Below are positions 9,178 through 18,800 of a stretch of DNA of 64,000 nucleotides, one piece after another (position 1 is the first letter of the stretch; each line of letters begins with the position of its first letter). Origin of the DNA: Acidobacteriaceae bacterium (GTDB lineage Bacteria > Acidobacteriota > Terriglobia > Terriglobales > Acidobacteriaceae); contig DASZBM010000002.1 in NCBI GenBank assembly GCA_035944135.1, forward strand, positions 1,550,001-1,614,000. Direction: 5' to 3'. The notes under the pieces were generated by a model, which searched no databases, was not told the origin of the DNA, and saw only the letters and a list, made by a program, of their open reading frames with translations. Made by a program: the position numbers and the translations under genes.

Positions 9178-10677
9178 TTGCTCGCCTGGACAATCTACAT
9201 ATCGTTTCTGGGGGCACTGGTCCTGATGTTGCCCGGCGTGCCGGCAAAGGCTGCGCGCGGCATCGCATTGTTGGCGGCCATTGCGGGATTTACGGTCACA
9301 ATCTCCGCGTTGCTGCGGCCGGCAAATGGCGCCATTGCCACCATCGTTCATCGATCATGGGTTCCGTCGCTCGGTATTGAATACCATCTTGCCGCTGATG
9401 GCATCAGCCTCGTGCTGGTCCTGCTCACCGGAATCGTCGCCATTGCTGGCGTCCTTTTCTCCTGGAACATCGAACATCGCTCAAAAGAGTTCTTCGCGCT
9501 TTATCTCGCCCTTATCGGAGGAGTCTACGGCGTATTCCTCAGCGCCGATTTATTCCTGCTCTTCGTCTTCTACGAGATCGCTATCATTCCGAAGTATTTC
9601 CTCATTGCCATCTGGGGTTCGACACAGCGCGAATATGCCGCGATGAAGCTTGCCCTCTACTCGTTGGTGGGCAGTGCAATGGTGCTTCTCGTTCTGATCG
9701 CGGCATATGTAGTCGCCGGCGCGAAGACGATGAACCTGCTGGCACTGTCACAATTCCCCTTCCCTCTTCACTTTCAAATGTGGGCGTTTCCAGTCGCGTT
9801 TATCGGCTTCGGAATTCTGGCCGGCCTCTGGCCATTCCATACCTGGGCTCCCACAGGCCATGTCGCCGCGCCGACAGCAGCTTCGATGCTCCTTGCCGGA
9901 GTTGTCATGAAACTGGGCGCATACGGCTGCTTGCGTGTCGCCATGGCGCTGTTTCCCCACGGGCTCGATCCCTGGGGATTCGCTGTGCTCGGCCTTGCTT
10001 CATGGCGCGATGTCTTTAGCCTGCTTGCGGTGATTGGCATCGTCTATGGCGCACTGGTCGCGCTCGTGCAACAGGATTTCAAATTCGTCATCGGCTATTC
10101 CAGTGTGAGCCACATGGGTTTCGTGCTGTTAGGCCTCATGACTCTCAGCCGTATCGGCCTCACCGGAGCGGTAGTGCAGATGTTTTCTCATGGTGTCCTG
10201 GCAGCGCTGCTGTTCGCTGTCGTGGGACGCATGGTCTATGACCGCACGCACACTCGCGATCTGACCGCACTAAGCAAAATGCACCTCAGCAAAGCCATCC
10301 CTTTCGCGGCATTCACCTTCGTCATTGCAGCGGTCGCTTCTATCGGAATGCCCGGGTTCAGCGGCTTCGTCGCCGAACTCCAGATTCTCATCGGGGCTTG
10401 GAGCGCGTTTCCAAGGTATGTGATCGTCGCAGGCATCGGAATTGCAATCTCGGTTGCCTACGCCTGGCGCGCCTTGCAGAAGGCATTTTTCTCTGACACC
10501 GATCCCGAGAGCACGACGCCCACACTCGCTGCCATTTCGATGCCTGAACGCATCGGGGCTCTCATGCTAATCCTCGCTAGCGTGACGATTGGACTCTATC
10601 CGCAATTTCTATTGAACCTGATAATTCCAGCCCTGAACTCACCGCTCTTTGACGGCCTGCGGAAAGGACACTGGTAA
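9178..10677 (+). CDS. nuoM2: NADH-quinone oxidoreductase subunit M, second divergent copy
   Basis: Second NuoM-type antiporter-like subunit (499 residues) directly after the first. It starts at TTG 9178, preceded by AGGTGAGG. It keeps the TM5 Glu (FVFYEIAIIPKYF), the TM8 Lys (VVMKLGAYGCL) and the TM12 Glu (FSGFVAELQIL). Where NuoM has Lys in the TM7 motif KVPLVPLHTWLP, this protein reads LAGLWPFHTWAP with Leu214. It is clearly diverged from copy one, so this is an old duplication rather than a recent one. The stop overlaps the nuoN start by one base. Confidence 0.93.
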   Translation: MLAWTIYISFLGALVLMLPGVPAKAARGIALLAAIAGFTVTISALLRPANGAIATIVHRSWVPSLGIEYHLAADGISLVLVLLTGIVAIAGVLFSWNIEHRSKEFFALYLALIGGVYGVFLSADLFLLFVFYEIAIIPKYFLIAIWGSTQREYAAMKLALYSLVGSAMVLLVLIAAYVVAGAKTMNLLALSQFPFPLHFQMWAFPVAFIGFGILAGLWPFHTWAPTGHVAAPTAASMLLAGVVMKLGAYGCLRVAMALFPHGLDPWGFAVLGLASWRDVFSLLAVIGIVYGALVALVQQDFKFVIGYSSVSHMGFVLLGLMTLSRIGLTGAVVQMFSHGVLAALLFAVVGRMVYDRTHTRDLTALSKMHLSKAIPFAAFTFVIAAVASIGMPGFSGFVAELQILIGAWSAFPRYVIVAGIGIAISVAYAWRALQKAFFSDTDPESTTPTLAAISMPERIGALMLILASVTIGLYPQFLLNLIIPALNSPLFDGLRKGHW

Positions 10678-12173
10678 TGATCGCAGTCTCCTATACCGCG
10701 CTCCTTCATCTCCTCCTGCCGGAGGTGATTGTGGTTGTCACGGCCCTGCTCGCGCTTGCCGCAGATCTCCTGATCTCCCGAACCGCTCCGATGCGCACTC
10801 GGTTCACGACCGGAGCTGTAATCTCTGCTATCGGCTGCCTTGGCGCAATCACACAAATCGTGCGCGATCCGCAGCACGCGAACGTCTTCAATGGAACCCT
10901 CGTTATTAACCCAGGATCGCAACTGGTTCAAATCGCCATACTCATCCTGACAGCCCTTATCGCCGTCCTGTCGATCGAATCATCTTTCACCTCGCACGTT
11001 GGCGAATACTTTGCTGTCACCCTCTTTGCAACCACGGGCATGATGCTGCTCGTGAGCTCAGAAAATGTTCTCCTGATCTTCCTCTCCCTGGAATTGCTAA
11101 GCCTCTCTCTTTATGTTCTCGCAGCGTTTAACAAGCGCAGCTCTCACTCGGCAGAAGCCGCCCTGAAATATTTTCTCTTCGGCGGAATGTCGGCGGCATT
11201 CCTGTTGTTCGGACTCAGCCTTCTGTACGGTCTGTCTAACTCAACAAATCTCCTGCAAATTGCGCGCGCAATTAAAAGCCCGCCTCTGGACCCACTCTGG
11301 GCTGCAGCAATCGTGATGATCGTCCTCGGGCTTGGCTTCAAGGTCGCGGCAGTCCCATTTCACTTCTGGGCCCCTGACGTCTATGAAGGAGCGCCATCCA
11401 GCAGCGCTGCACTCATTGCCTCCAGCGCCAAGGTAGCGGGCTTCGTCATCTTCTATCAGGTGATGGTTATCGGCTTCGCCGGAGCGGGAGGCAGCGGCGA
11501 CTGGAAAAACTACACACCCGGCTGGGTTCCAATCGTTGCAGTCGTGGCGGCTATGTCGATGGTGCTTGGGAATCTAGTGGCCATCACGCAGACCAGCGTC
11601 CGCAGGCTTCTCGCCTATTCGGCAATCGCGCAAGCAGGATACATTTTGCTGGGACTGGTATCGCACACCGAACAGAGCTTCGACGCCCTGCTCTACTATG
11701 CGGTCACCTATGCTTTGACCGTGATTGGTGCGTTTGGAGCCGTAGCTATCGTTGAAGAGCAGCTTGGCGGTGAAAAGCTCTCTGACTTTGCCGGGCTCAG
11801 CCGTCGTGCGCCTCTGCTCTCCTTCTGCATGCTGATTTTTATGCTCTCGCTTGCAGGAATCCCGCCCCTGGCCGGGTTCTTCGGCAAATTCTTTCTCTTT
11901 GCTTCGGCGCTGGCCGCTGGACAACATCCACTCGGTCTGCTCTGGCTCGTGGTTCTGGCGATTGCCATGAGCACCGTTTCTCTCTACTACTACCTGCAGG
12001 TGCTGAAGCGTATCTATATCGCGGAACCGCCTTCAGAGGCGAACCGCATCCACGTACCGATCGTGAGCCAGCTTGCTCTTTGCGCGATTGCGTTGAGCAT
12101 CCTGCTGCTTGGTTGCGCGCCAAACCTCTTCTTGGCTTGGCTGCACCAACCAATTCGCATCGCTCAGTTTTGA
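10677..12173 (+). CDS. nuoN: NADH-quinone oxidoreductase subunit N
   Basis: Antiporter-like subunit of complex I (498 residues, about 14 TM) that sits next to the NuoH/J/K part. Key residues are present: Glu in LSLELLSLSLY, Lys in GFKVAAVPFHFWAPDVYEG, Lys in SSAKVAGFV and Lys in LAGFFGKFFLF. It is the last gene of the operon; a convergent tRNA-Pro gene follows after about 20 bases. No strong terminator hairpin was found between them. Confidence 0.96.
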   Translation: MIAVSYTALLHLLLPEVIVVVTALLALAADLLISRTAPMRTRFTTGAVISAIGCLGAITQIVRDPQHANVFNGTLVINPGSQLVQIAILILTALIAVLSIESSFTSHVGEYFAVTLFATTGMMLLVSSENVLLIFLSLELLSLSLYVLAAFNKRSSHSAEAALKYFLFGGMSAAFLLFGLSLLYGLSNSTNLLQIARAIKSPPLDPLWAAAIVMIVLGLGFKVAAVPFHFWAPDVYEGAPSSSAALIASSAKVAGFVIFYQVMVIGFAGAGGSGDWKNYTPGWVPIVAVVAAMSMVLGNLVAITQTSVRRLLAYSAIAQAGYILLGLVSHTEQSFDALLYYAVTYALTVIGAFGAVAIVEEQLGGEKLSDFAGLSRRAPLLSFCMLIFMLSLAGIPPLAGFFGKFFLFASALAAGQHPLGLLWLVVLAIAMSTVSLYYYLQVLKRIYIAEPPSEANRIHVPIVSQLALCAIALSILLLGCAPNLFLAWLHQPIRIAQF

Positions 12174-12192
12174 CGGAACTTGTTGATTTTAC

Positions 12193-12269
12193 TGGTCGGG
12201 GCGGAGGGATTCGAACCCCCGACCCTCTGCTCCCAAAGCAGATGCGCTACCAGACTGCGCTACGCCCCG
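12193..12269 (-). tRNA. tRNA-Pro (anticodon TGG)
   Basis: On the minus strand the sequence folds as a full cloverleaf. The acceptor arms CGGGGCG (12269-12263) and CGCCCCG are complementary. The anticodon loop TTTGGGA sits between TCTGC and GCAGA, giving anticodon TGG, and the T arm carries GGTTCGAATCC. The 3' CCA is encoded (12193-12195). It converges on nuoN. Confidence 0.96.
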
Positions 12270-12331
12270 ACACACTCATTTTCCCATAACCGCGTTGAGA
12301 ACAACCAGCGCTACATCATCGCGCCTCACCA

Positions 12332-12889
12332 TCAACGCCAGCCCGGAGCCCCCGTGTGGTGCAGCAGCGCTCCGCCGATCCACAGCAGCAGGAAGAACGG
12401 CACCATCGCCAGCGCCATCAGGCCCACACCGAGCAGCAGCATGAACACCCAGTCCTTCCACGTATCCCGTCGACCGACCGCAAGACTCCGCTCCAGCAGG
12501 TGGTAGTTGCGACGATTCGCACGCCACGCGATGTCGAACAGATTGCCCGCAAACGGAATCGCTCCAATGCCGACCTCAATCGCGAGGTTCACAACCATCC
12601 TCGCGACCGTGACCAGCGGCACGCCGCGGAAGAACGCCGCGATAACGATGATGCAGCTCGCCAGCCCGCCAAGAAAATCGCCGATACCCGGAATGAAGCC
12701 GATGATTCCATCCAGCCCAAACCGGATCGACGTCCCCGGTACGCGAAACCACGTATCCAGCACACGCGAGAGCAGATCGAGGTTCTCATCGCGAAACGCT
12801 CCGCCCGCCCCGCGAAACCGTGGCTTCAAAGCTCCTGTATTCACAACACCAGGCGGCAGCACCTCACCATATTCGGCCTTCGTTCCCAT
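12332..12889 (-). CDS. DUF4112 domain-containing membrane protein
   Basis: Conserved protein of unknown function, about 185 residues. The DUF4112 core is visible: [23 protein letters not shown], then a hydrophobic stretch, [20 protein letters not shown] and [16 protein letters not shown]. Two C-terminal hydrophobic segments suggest membrane anchoring. The start at 12889 is preferred; an upstream ATG at 12922 would run into the probable promoter of the divergent tRNA-His gene. No function can be given beyond membrane location. Confidence 0.85.
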   Translation of the reverse strand: MGTKAEYGEVLPPGVVNTGALKPRFRGAGGAFRDENLDLLSRVLDTWFRVPGTSIRFGLDGIIGFIPGIGDFLGGLASCIIVIAAFFRGVPLVTVARMVVNLAIEVGIGAIPFAGNLFDIAWRANRRNYHLLERSLAVGRRDTWKDWVFMLLLGVGLMALAMVPFFLLLWIGGALLHHTGAPGWR

Positions 12890-12929
12890 AGCTTCGCCTG
12901 GCTCCCTTCGTGTCTTACGCATTGGATGC

Positions 12930-12935
12930 TACAAT
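12930..12935 (+). promoter_or_regulatory. -10 element of the tRNA-His gene
   Basis: TACAAT, one mismatch from TATAAT, lies 12 bases before the first tRNA-His base. The best -35 match, TTCGTG at 12908-12913, is weak (spacing 16). Position supports it more than sequence does. Confidence 0.4.
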
Positions 12936-12947
12936 CGATAGCGGTAC

Positions 12948-13023
12948 GGCGGCTATAGTTCAGTGGCAGAACGCCGCTCTGTGGCAGCGGATGTCGTGGG
13001 TTCGAACCCCACTAGCCGCCCCA
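12948..13023 (+). tRNA. tRNA-His (anticodon GTG)
   Basis: Cloverleaf with an eight-pair acceptor typical of tRNA-His. G-1 is at 12948, GCGGCTA pairs with TAGCCGC, C73 is at 13020 and CCA is encoded at 13021-13023. The anticodon loop CTGTGGC between CCGCT and AGCGG gives anticodon GTG. The T arm has GGGTTCGAACCCC. Confidence 0.96.
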
Positions 13024-13100
13024 AAAACTTCGTCTGCACAGGGCATCCTCCCCAGCCGCTGCGCTCCATTTTCGCGCGTTCGCAACACTGCGCGTCAGTT

Positions 13101-13913
13101 GTGAGATCGACCTTGCCGCGCGCCTCCAAGAGTCCCGAGCCAATCTCCGCTCCGCCGTCAGCCCCGAATCTTTTCGTCGGCACGTCCGGCTGGGCGTATC
13201 CCACCTGGAAGCCGGCTTTCTATCCCGCGAAGCTTCCCGCGCGCGCATTCCTCAACTTCTACGGTTCGCAACTCACCGCCGTCGAAGTCAACTACACCTT
13301 CCGCACGCTTCCCACGAACACCCAGCTTGAAAACTGGCAGGCCGCCGTTCCCGCCGGCTTCCGCTTCAGCTTCAAGGCCCCGCAGCGCATCACGCACTTC
13401 GCTCGCCTGCGCGACTGCGAACCGCTCGTCCAAAGTTTCCTCGGCGCGCTCGCGCCCATGCGATCCGGCGCCCTCGGCCCGCTGCTCTTTCAGCTTCCTC
13501 CGAACCTTCACGCGAATCGCGAACTCCTCGCGCACTTCCTTGATCTTCCGGCGTTCCATCATTCGCACGCTCAGCTCGCATTCGAGTTCCGCCACAACAG
13601 TTGGTTCACCGACGAGATCTTCTCGCTCATGCGTCAACACAACTCAGCCCTCTGCGTGGCTGAAAGCGATGACCTCTCCACGCCGGACGTTCAGACTGCA
13701 TCGACGCGCTGCTACCGCCTGCGCCGTTCCGGCGGCTACACCGAGCCGGAGCTCGACGCGCTCGCCGAGCGCTTCGTCTCTCTCGCGCAGAACGGCGAAG
13801 TCTACGTCTTTCTCAAGCACGAGGACGAGCCGACCGGCGCTCTCAATGCAGCGCATCTCCAGCAGCGCGCCGCGCAACTCGCGACCCCAGCACTGCGAGG
13901 CGGCAACGGATGA
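13101..13913 (+). CDS. DUF72 (YecE-like) protein
   Basis: Member of the DUF72 family, a TIM-barrel-like protein of unknown biochemical role. About 270 residues from GTG 13101; the start must lie downstream of the tRNA-His gene, so longer in-frame versions are excluded, and TTG 13113 is an alternative. Family signatures include LFVGTSGWAYPTWK near the N-terminus, the VEVNYTFRTLP motif, FRFSFKAPQRITH, LAFEFRHNSWF and a C-terminal VYVFLKHEDE. It overlaps the next gene by four bases (ATGA), so the two are probably co-transcribed. Confidence 0.88.
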   Translation: MRSTLPRASKSPEPISAPPSAPNLFVGTSGWAYPTWKPAFYPAKLPARAFLNFYGSQLTAVEVNYTFRTLPTNTQLENWQAAVPAGFRFSFKAPQRITHFARLRDCEPLVQSFLGALAPMRSGALGPLLFQLPPNLHANRELLAHFLDLPAFHHSHAQLAFEFRHNSWFTDEIFSLMRQHNSALCVAESDDLSTPDVQTASTRCYRLRRSGGYTEPELDALAERFVSLAQNGEVYVFLKHEDEPTGALNAAHLQQRAAQLATPALRGGNG

Positions 13914-15016
13914 GCGGCTCCCGCAACGGTAGCACCCGGCCCCCTCAGTTCCCTCCGTTTCACCCGCGCCGCTGGCTCGCCAACGGTCATCTGCAGACCA
14001 TCGCCGGAAACTTCCTGCCGCGCCCGAACCATCTGCCCCCACCCACCGCGGAGTTCGTCGAGGTCTGCCCCGCGCGCGGCACGCAAATCTGCAGTCAGGT
14101 TCTCTGCGAGTGCCACTGGCAACCGGACGCAGTGCGCGGCGACCGCCCCACCGTGCTGATCCTCCATGGCCTCGAAGGTTCTTCGAACTCGCAGTACGTT
14201 GTCGGCAACGCCAACAAGTTTTGGAAGGCCGGCTGCAACATCATCCGCATGAACATGCGTAACTGCGGCGGCACCAAGTACGAAACCGCAAAGCTCACGC
14301 CGACTCTCTACCACTCCGGTCTGTCGAACGACGTCAAGCAGGTCATGGAGTTCTTTCTCGACCGCGAGCGCCTGGGCTCCATCTCGCTCATCGGCTACTC
14401 CATGGGCGGCAACCTCGTTCTCAAACTCGCCGGCGAATTCGGCAGCGACGCTCCGCCTCAGCTCAGAGCCGTCGTCGGCGTCTCGCCCGTCGTCGACATC
14501 GCAGCTTCCGCCGACGCGCTGCACGAGCCCATGAATCGCCTCTACGAGCGCAAATTCCTTCGCGAACTACTCAAGCGTTTCCGCCGCAAGGCCACACTCT
14601 TCCCCCGCGCCTACGATCCCCAGGTCGCCACCAGCATCGGCTCGCTCCGCGACTTCGACAACCGCATCACTGCCCTGTACTCTGGCTTCCAATCCGCCGA
14701 CGACTATTATTTCCGGGCCGCCTCGGCCCGCGTGCTCGACCGCATCGCCGTTCCCACGCTTCTCATCCACGCCTGCGACGATCCGTTCATCCGCCTGCTG
14801 CCGGAGACCCGCGCCGTCATCGCCGAGAACCCGCACATCACGCTCCTCGAAACCGAGCACGGCGGCCACTGCGCATTCCTCGCCACGCCCGAACCCGCCA
14901 ATGGAAACGACGGTTATTGGGCCGAGCACACCGCACTCCGATTCGTTCTCTCCCACGCACAGGGAACCCTGAACGATGCTCCCGCGCATTCAATTGCGAT
15001 AAACCCTGTATCCTGA
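13910..15016 (+). CDS. YheT-family alpha/beta hydrolase
   Basis: Alpha/beta-fold hydrolase of the COG0429/YheT type, a family of predicted esterases; the substrate is unknown. 368 residues. Motifs in order: the family N-terminus FHPRRWLANGHLQTI, the strand-turn LILHGLEGSSNS, the nucleophile elbow GYSMGG (Ser), the acid region HACDDPF (Asp) and the catalytic His in EHGGHCAF. It starts with ATGA overlapping the stop of the DUF72 gene, and a gene of unknown function follows six bases after its stop, which suggests a three-gene unit. Confidence 0.88.
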   Translation: MSGSRNGSTRPPQFPPFHPRRWLANGHLQTIAGNFLPRPNHLPPPTAEFVEVCPARGTQICSQVLCECHWQPDAVRGDRPTVLILHGLEGSSNSQYVVGNANKFWKAGCNIIRMNMRNCGGTKYETAKLTPTLYHSGLSNDVKQVMEFFLDRERLGSISLIGYSMGGNLVLKLAGEFGSDAPPQLRAVVGVSPVVDIAASADALHEPMNRLYERKFLRELLKRFRRKATLFPRAYDPQVATSIGSLRDFDNRITALYSGFQSADDYYFRAASARVLDRIAVPTLLIHACDDPFIRLLPETRAVIAENPHITLLETEHGGHCAFLATPEPANGNDGYWAEHTALRFVLSHAQGTLNDAPAHSIAINPVS

Positions 15017-15022
15017 ACCTGA

Positions 15023-15649
15023 ATGCACGCAGAGTGGAGTGCCGAGTGTTCGGCTGAGGCTGCCGTACTTGTGGTTCCGTGGTCTGACGCGGACGGAGGC
15101 GCGCACTTCGTCAATCTGCGCACCGAACCCTACTCGATCGCCGAAATCCCTGAAGCCGAGCGCTTCCCTGATCTCGCCCGCGCGCTGCGCGCCCTCAACG
15201 CCAATCGCTCGCCCTTCCTTACCGCCAAATGCGACGCGTGGCCGCTCTCGGTCCGCGATAGCGCCGACGACCTCGAACTCATGCGCAAGGAACTGCTGAT
15301 TGAAGCAGATGAGGCCACCTACGCCTTCACCAGCTACATCGATCTGCTCTGGCGCGAGCGAACCGTCTTTGCCTCGGCCCACCAGCAGCAGGACCGTATC
15401 GATCGCATCGTCCGCCGCGCCGGCAAGCTCCAGCACACGGAGTCCATGCTGCAGTGCGTCCTCCGCCCGGCGATCGTTGACCTCGGCGCGCCGCTCGAAG
15501 GCTTCGCAACCACGCTCTACGTCACCTCACTCGCACCCGACGCCGAACTCGCGAATCGCCGCTGGGCCAGCGCGCTTGAAGACGTCGTTGATCTCCTTCG
15601 CAGCCGCGAGTTCGAGATCAATCGCCTGTCCGTTACAATCGACCTGTAG
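15023..15649 (+). CDS. Conserved hypothetical protein
   Basis: I do not recognise this 208-residue protein. It is rich in Glu, Asp and Arg and mostly alpha-helical by composition, with no signal peptide or membrane segment. The middle (DLELMRKELLIEADEAT) and the C-terminal half look amphipathic. It starts six bases after the hydrolase gene and is probably translated from the same mRNA. Codon use matches its neighbours. Confidence 0.7.
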   Translation: MHAEWSAECSAEAAVLVVPWSDADGGAHFVNLRTEPYSIAEIPEAERFPDLARALRALNANRSPFLTAKCDAWPLSVRDSADDLELMRKELLIEADEATYAFTSYIDLLWRERTVFASAHQQQDRIDRIVRRAGKLQHTESMLQCVLRPAIVDLGAPLEGFATTLYVTSLAPDAELANRRWASALEDVVDLLRSREFEINRLSVTIDL

Positions 15650-15679
15650 TGCCTTCGACTGAATGCTTTTGTGGAACAC

Positions 15680-15701
15680 GAATGTTCCATGTGGAACATT
15701 C
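15680..15701. promoter_or_regulatory. parS-like perfect palindrome
   Basis: GAATGTTCCA and TGGAACATTC form perfect 10-base arms around a TG centre. The inner part TGTTCCATGTGGAACA is close to the ParB target parS (consensus TGTTNCACGTGAAACA), with a CATGTG instead of CACGTG core. A half-site GTGGAACA occurs at 15671-15678. It lies between a hypothetical gene and tRNA-Arg. An unrelated repressor operator is the alternative. Confidence 0.45.
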
Positions 15702-15771
15702 ATATTTCCGGAATAATGGATGTGGGAAACGCATTTTTCTGTGGAATAGCCGCATCGTCGAGTCGATAAAC

Positions 15772-15848
15772 GGGCGCGTAGCTCAATCGGATAGAGCACC
15801 GACCTTCTAAGTCGGGGGTTGCAGGTTCGATTCCTGCCGCGCCTACCA
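15772..15848 (+). tRNA. tRNA-Arg (anticodon TCT)
   Basis: Cloverleaf with acceptor GGGCGCG pairing with CGCGCCT (first pair G-U) and anticodon loop CTTCTAA between CCGAC and GTCGG, giving anticodon TCT. The T arm holds GGTTCGATTCC and CCA is encoded at 15846-15848. Confidence 0.96.
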
Positions 15849-15884
15849 CTTCCCCCCGACCTGCACTGCACAGAATCCAAGCCC

Positions 15885-18800
15885 TCAGAACTTCACCTTG
15901 AGCGCAAGCTGGCCGGTCCGCGGCTGCTGCGCCGCAGTGATCACGCCAAACGTTCCCGAGCCAAACGTAGTTCCCGGGTTGTTCGGGTTAGTGTGATTGA
16001 AGACGTTGAAATATTCAGCGCGGAACTGCACCGTGACTCGCTCGCGAATATCAAAGTCCTTGTACAGGGCCATGTTCGAAACTTCGATTCCCGGACCCCG
16101 TAGCACTCCGGCGCCGGCGTTTCCGTAGAAGCCATTTGCCGGACGGGCAAACACTGGGGCCGCCGTCGTTCCCGGGTTGAACCAGAACGCGTTCGATCCG
16201 TACACCGTCGGCTTCCACGTCTTCGGATAGGTAATCGTTCCGACGATGTTCGGGCGCGTAATGGGACCGAGGTTCGAGCCCGTGATGCCAAGGTTCAGCG
16301 ACGATCCGCTCTGGAGCGTCGTCATGTCCGACACCTTCCATCCACCCAGCAGCGTATGCGTCAATCCCTTCCCGCCAAAAAGCGGAACGCTGTAAATCAC
16401 GCTTGCTGTGAAGACCTGGGGTACATTCAGCGTCGAGTTGCCGTACGCGCTGTGCAGGTTGTAGGAATTCTGGAAGCCGCCGCCATTGTCCAGATTGTGC
16501 GACCACGTGTACGCAACGGTCGCATAAATATGGTGAACTTCAGGATGCTTGAGACTCACCTCCAGCGCCGTCCAGTTATCAACGCCGATCGGATTATTCC
16601 AGCTGATCGTCCCGTAACCCTGATAAGGCGCATAGTAGGCCGAGGAATAGCCCGCGACGTTCAGATTTGGATTGAAGTCGTAGACGCCGGTTGGTCCGGG
16701 CTGGTTGAGGTTGTAGCTGGTGGAAAGATGGTTGGCGAAGTCTCCCGCTCCAGCGAGCGTCATCAGGAATGATCCCGGCAACTGCTGCTGCGCGCTCAGG
16801 CTGAACGTCTTGATCATTGCTACCTGGTAGTCATTCGGCATCCCCGTGACGGAAGGTGCCGTCGGCGCCGGTGCCGTACCGCCTGTCACGTTAGGAAATG
16901 TCGGGTCGGTAAGGTTTGTCTGATTGAGTATGGGAAAACTGACGCAGTTTTGCGAGCAGGCCGCACCCATGCCGCCATTGCGGTTATAGACGATCGAGAA
17001 GCCGCCGCGAAGTGAGGTCTTTCCATCTCCAAAGACATCCAAAGCGAACCCGCCCATCGGCCCGAAGTAGTAGTTGTGCTGATTCGTAATGTTGAGCGGA
17101 ACACCATTCTTGCCATTCAGCTCGATGCCATTCTGATAACCAGCCGCATACGGTCCTGAAAGAACGCCGCCAATCGATACGGTGGGCACCGTCGCAGGAT
17201 TGAAGAGCGAAGGAAGGAAGTTGGCCGAGTAGCCGGCCTGCGATCCAGGAAACGGCATCCGGTAAAAACGTATGCCAAGGCTGAGAGTCAGGCGCTTGCT
17301 CGCAGTCCAGCGATCCTCAACGTACGGGCTGGTAATTGTGTAGTGAATGTATTTGCGAACTCCATCCTGCCCCTGAGCGAACGTGTTCGGCAAACCGAGC
17401 AGATAATCCGCGATCGGGTTACCAGTGGCGTAACCGTTGAAATTGACATCACCGGTGGTATTCGAAACCGTCGACCATTGCCGCTTCGTTCCGAACACGA
17501 TCTCGCCGCCCGCCTGCAGGAAGTGATGCCCGCGCAACCAGCTCCAGTTATCGGAAACCGTATCCTCCAGATCCGTCGCATCGGGAATCGTGTTGTTGGC
17601 GCTGGTGCCGAACTGCGACCATCCATTCGAGAAGGTGACGTGCGGCAGGCGGTTTTCGAGATAACCGCCGCTGTACGGGAACGCCTGAGAGTATCCGGAG
17701 ATCTGCGAGCCAGAGATGATGCCGGCAAAATCATGCGTGATGACGTAGTTGTTCATCGCAATCGACGTATCGTTTGCCATGTTCGCTGAATACGTTTGCG
17801 TCAGCTGCACCTGCGCGAGCTTGTTATCCGAGATGAAAACGTCATAGTTTGTCGTGAACGGAGATCCCATGCGCGAAGCGTTCGGATTGTAGGCATCCTG
17901 CGTCTCCCAGAAGAGCTCGCCCATCAGGTGCAGCTTCGGCGTAATGTAGTGGTCGACCTTGCCTTCTTCATCCTTCTGGCCGGTGATCGCCGACTTCGTG
18001 TTGATGTAGTTCGTTGCGTTCGTCGTCGTGTAATTGGGCAGCACGGCCATCGCATTCAGCAGTGCAAGCTCAGACGAGTTGATGCGATTCGCCGGGATGA
18101 CCCAGTTCCCGTTGCCATCCGTACCGAAGCACGCCGTCTTGGACGATGCATTGCAACTGCCCGTCAGCGTCGGATCTTTGAGGAACGCGGTCCCGTACAC
18201 GCCCGTCATCGGGAACAGCGCCTCGTTGCCCGGCGTTCCGATGCCGCGCATCGTGGCCAGTGGTGTCTGGCCTGTCACAACTCCCTGCTGCTTCTCGTGC
18301 AGGAACTGCTGGTTGAAGTAAAAGAACGTGCGTTGCCGATTTGTGTTGTAGACGTGAGGGATAAAGACCGGGCCGCCCACGTGATAGCCGTAGATGTTCC
18401 ACTCTTCGGGCGAGATGCCGGTGCTGACCGGAACGAAGTAGTTGCGCGCGTCGAGGAACGTGTTGCGCAGAAACTCCCATGCGCCGCCGTGGAACTGGCT
18501 GGTGCCGCTCTTGGTCTGCACGACCATCACGCTCGCGCCCATCAGGCTGTACTTCGCGTCGTAGTTGTTCTGCAGAACTTTGACTTCCTCGATCTCGTCC
18601 GGAACCGGCGTGATCGTGGTCTGCGTCATGTTGCCCGTGTTTTCGTTCCAGATGCCATCCAGCGTGTAAAACGTTCCGCTGGAGCCGCCGCCATTGATGT
18701 TGAGATAGTTCGAGGTCGCAAATCCGCCAGGCCCCATCGAATTGACCGGCGACGTATTCACGACTCCGGGCATCAGTTGCCCGAGACCCTCATAGTTCCG

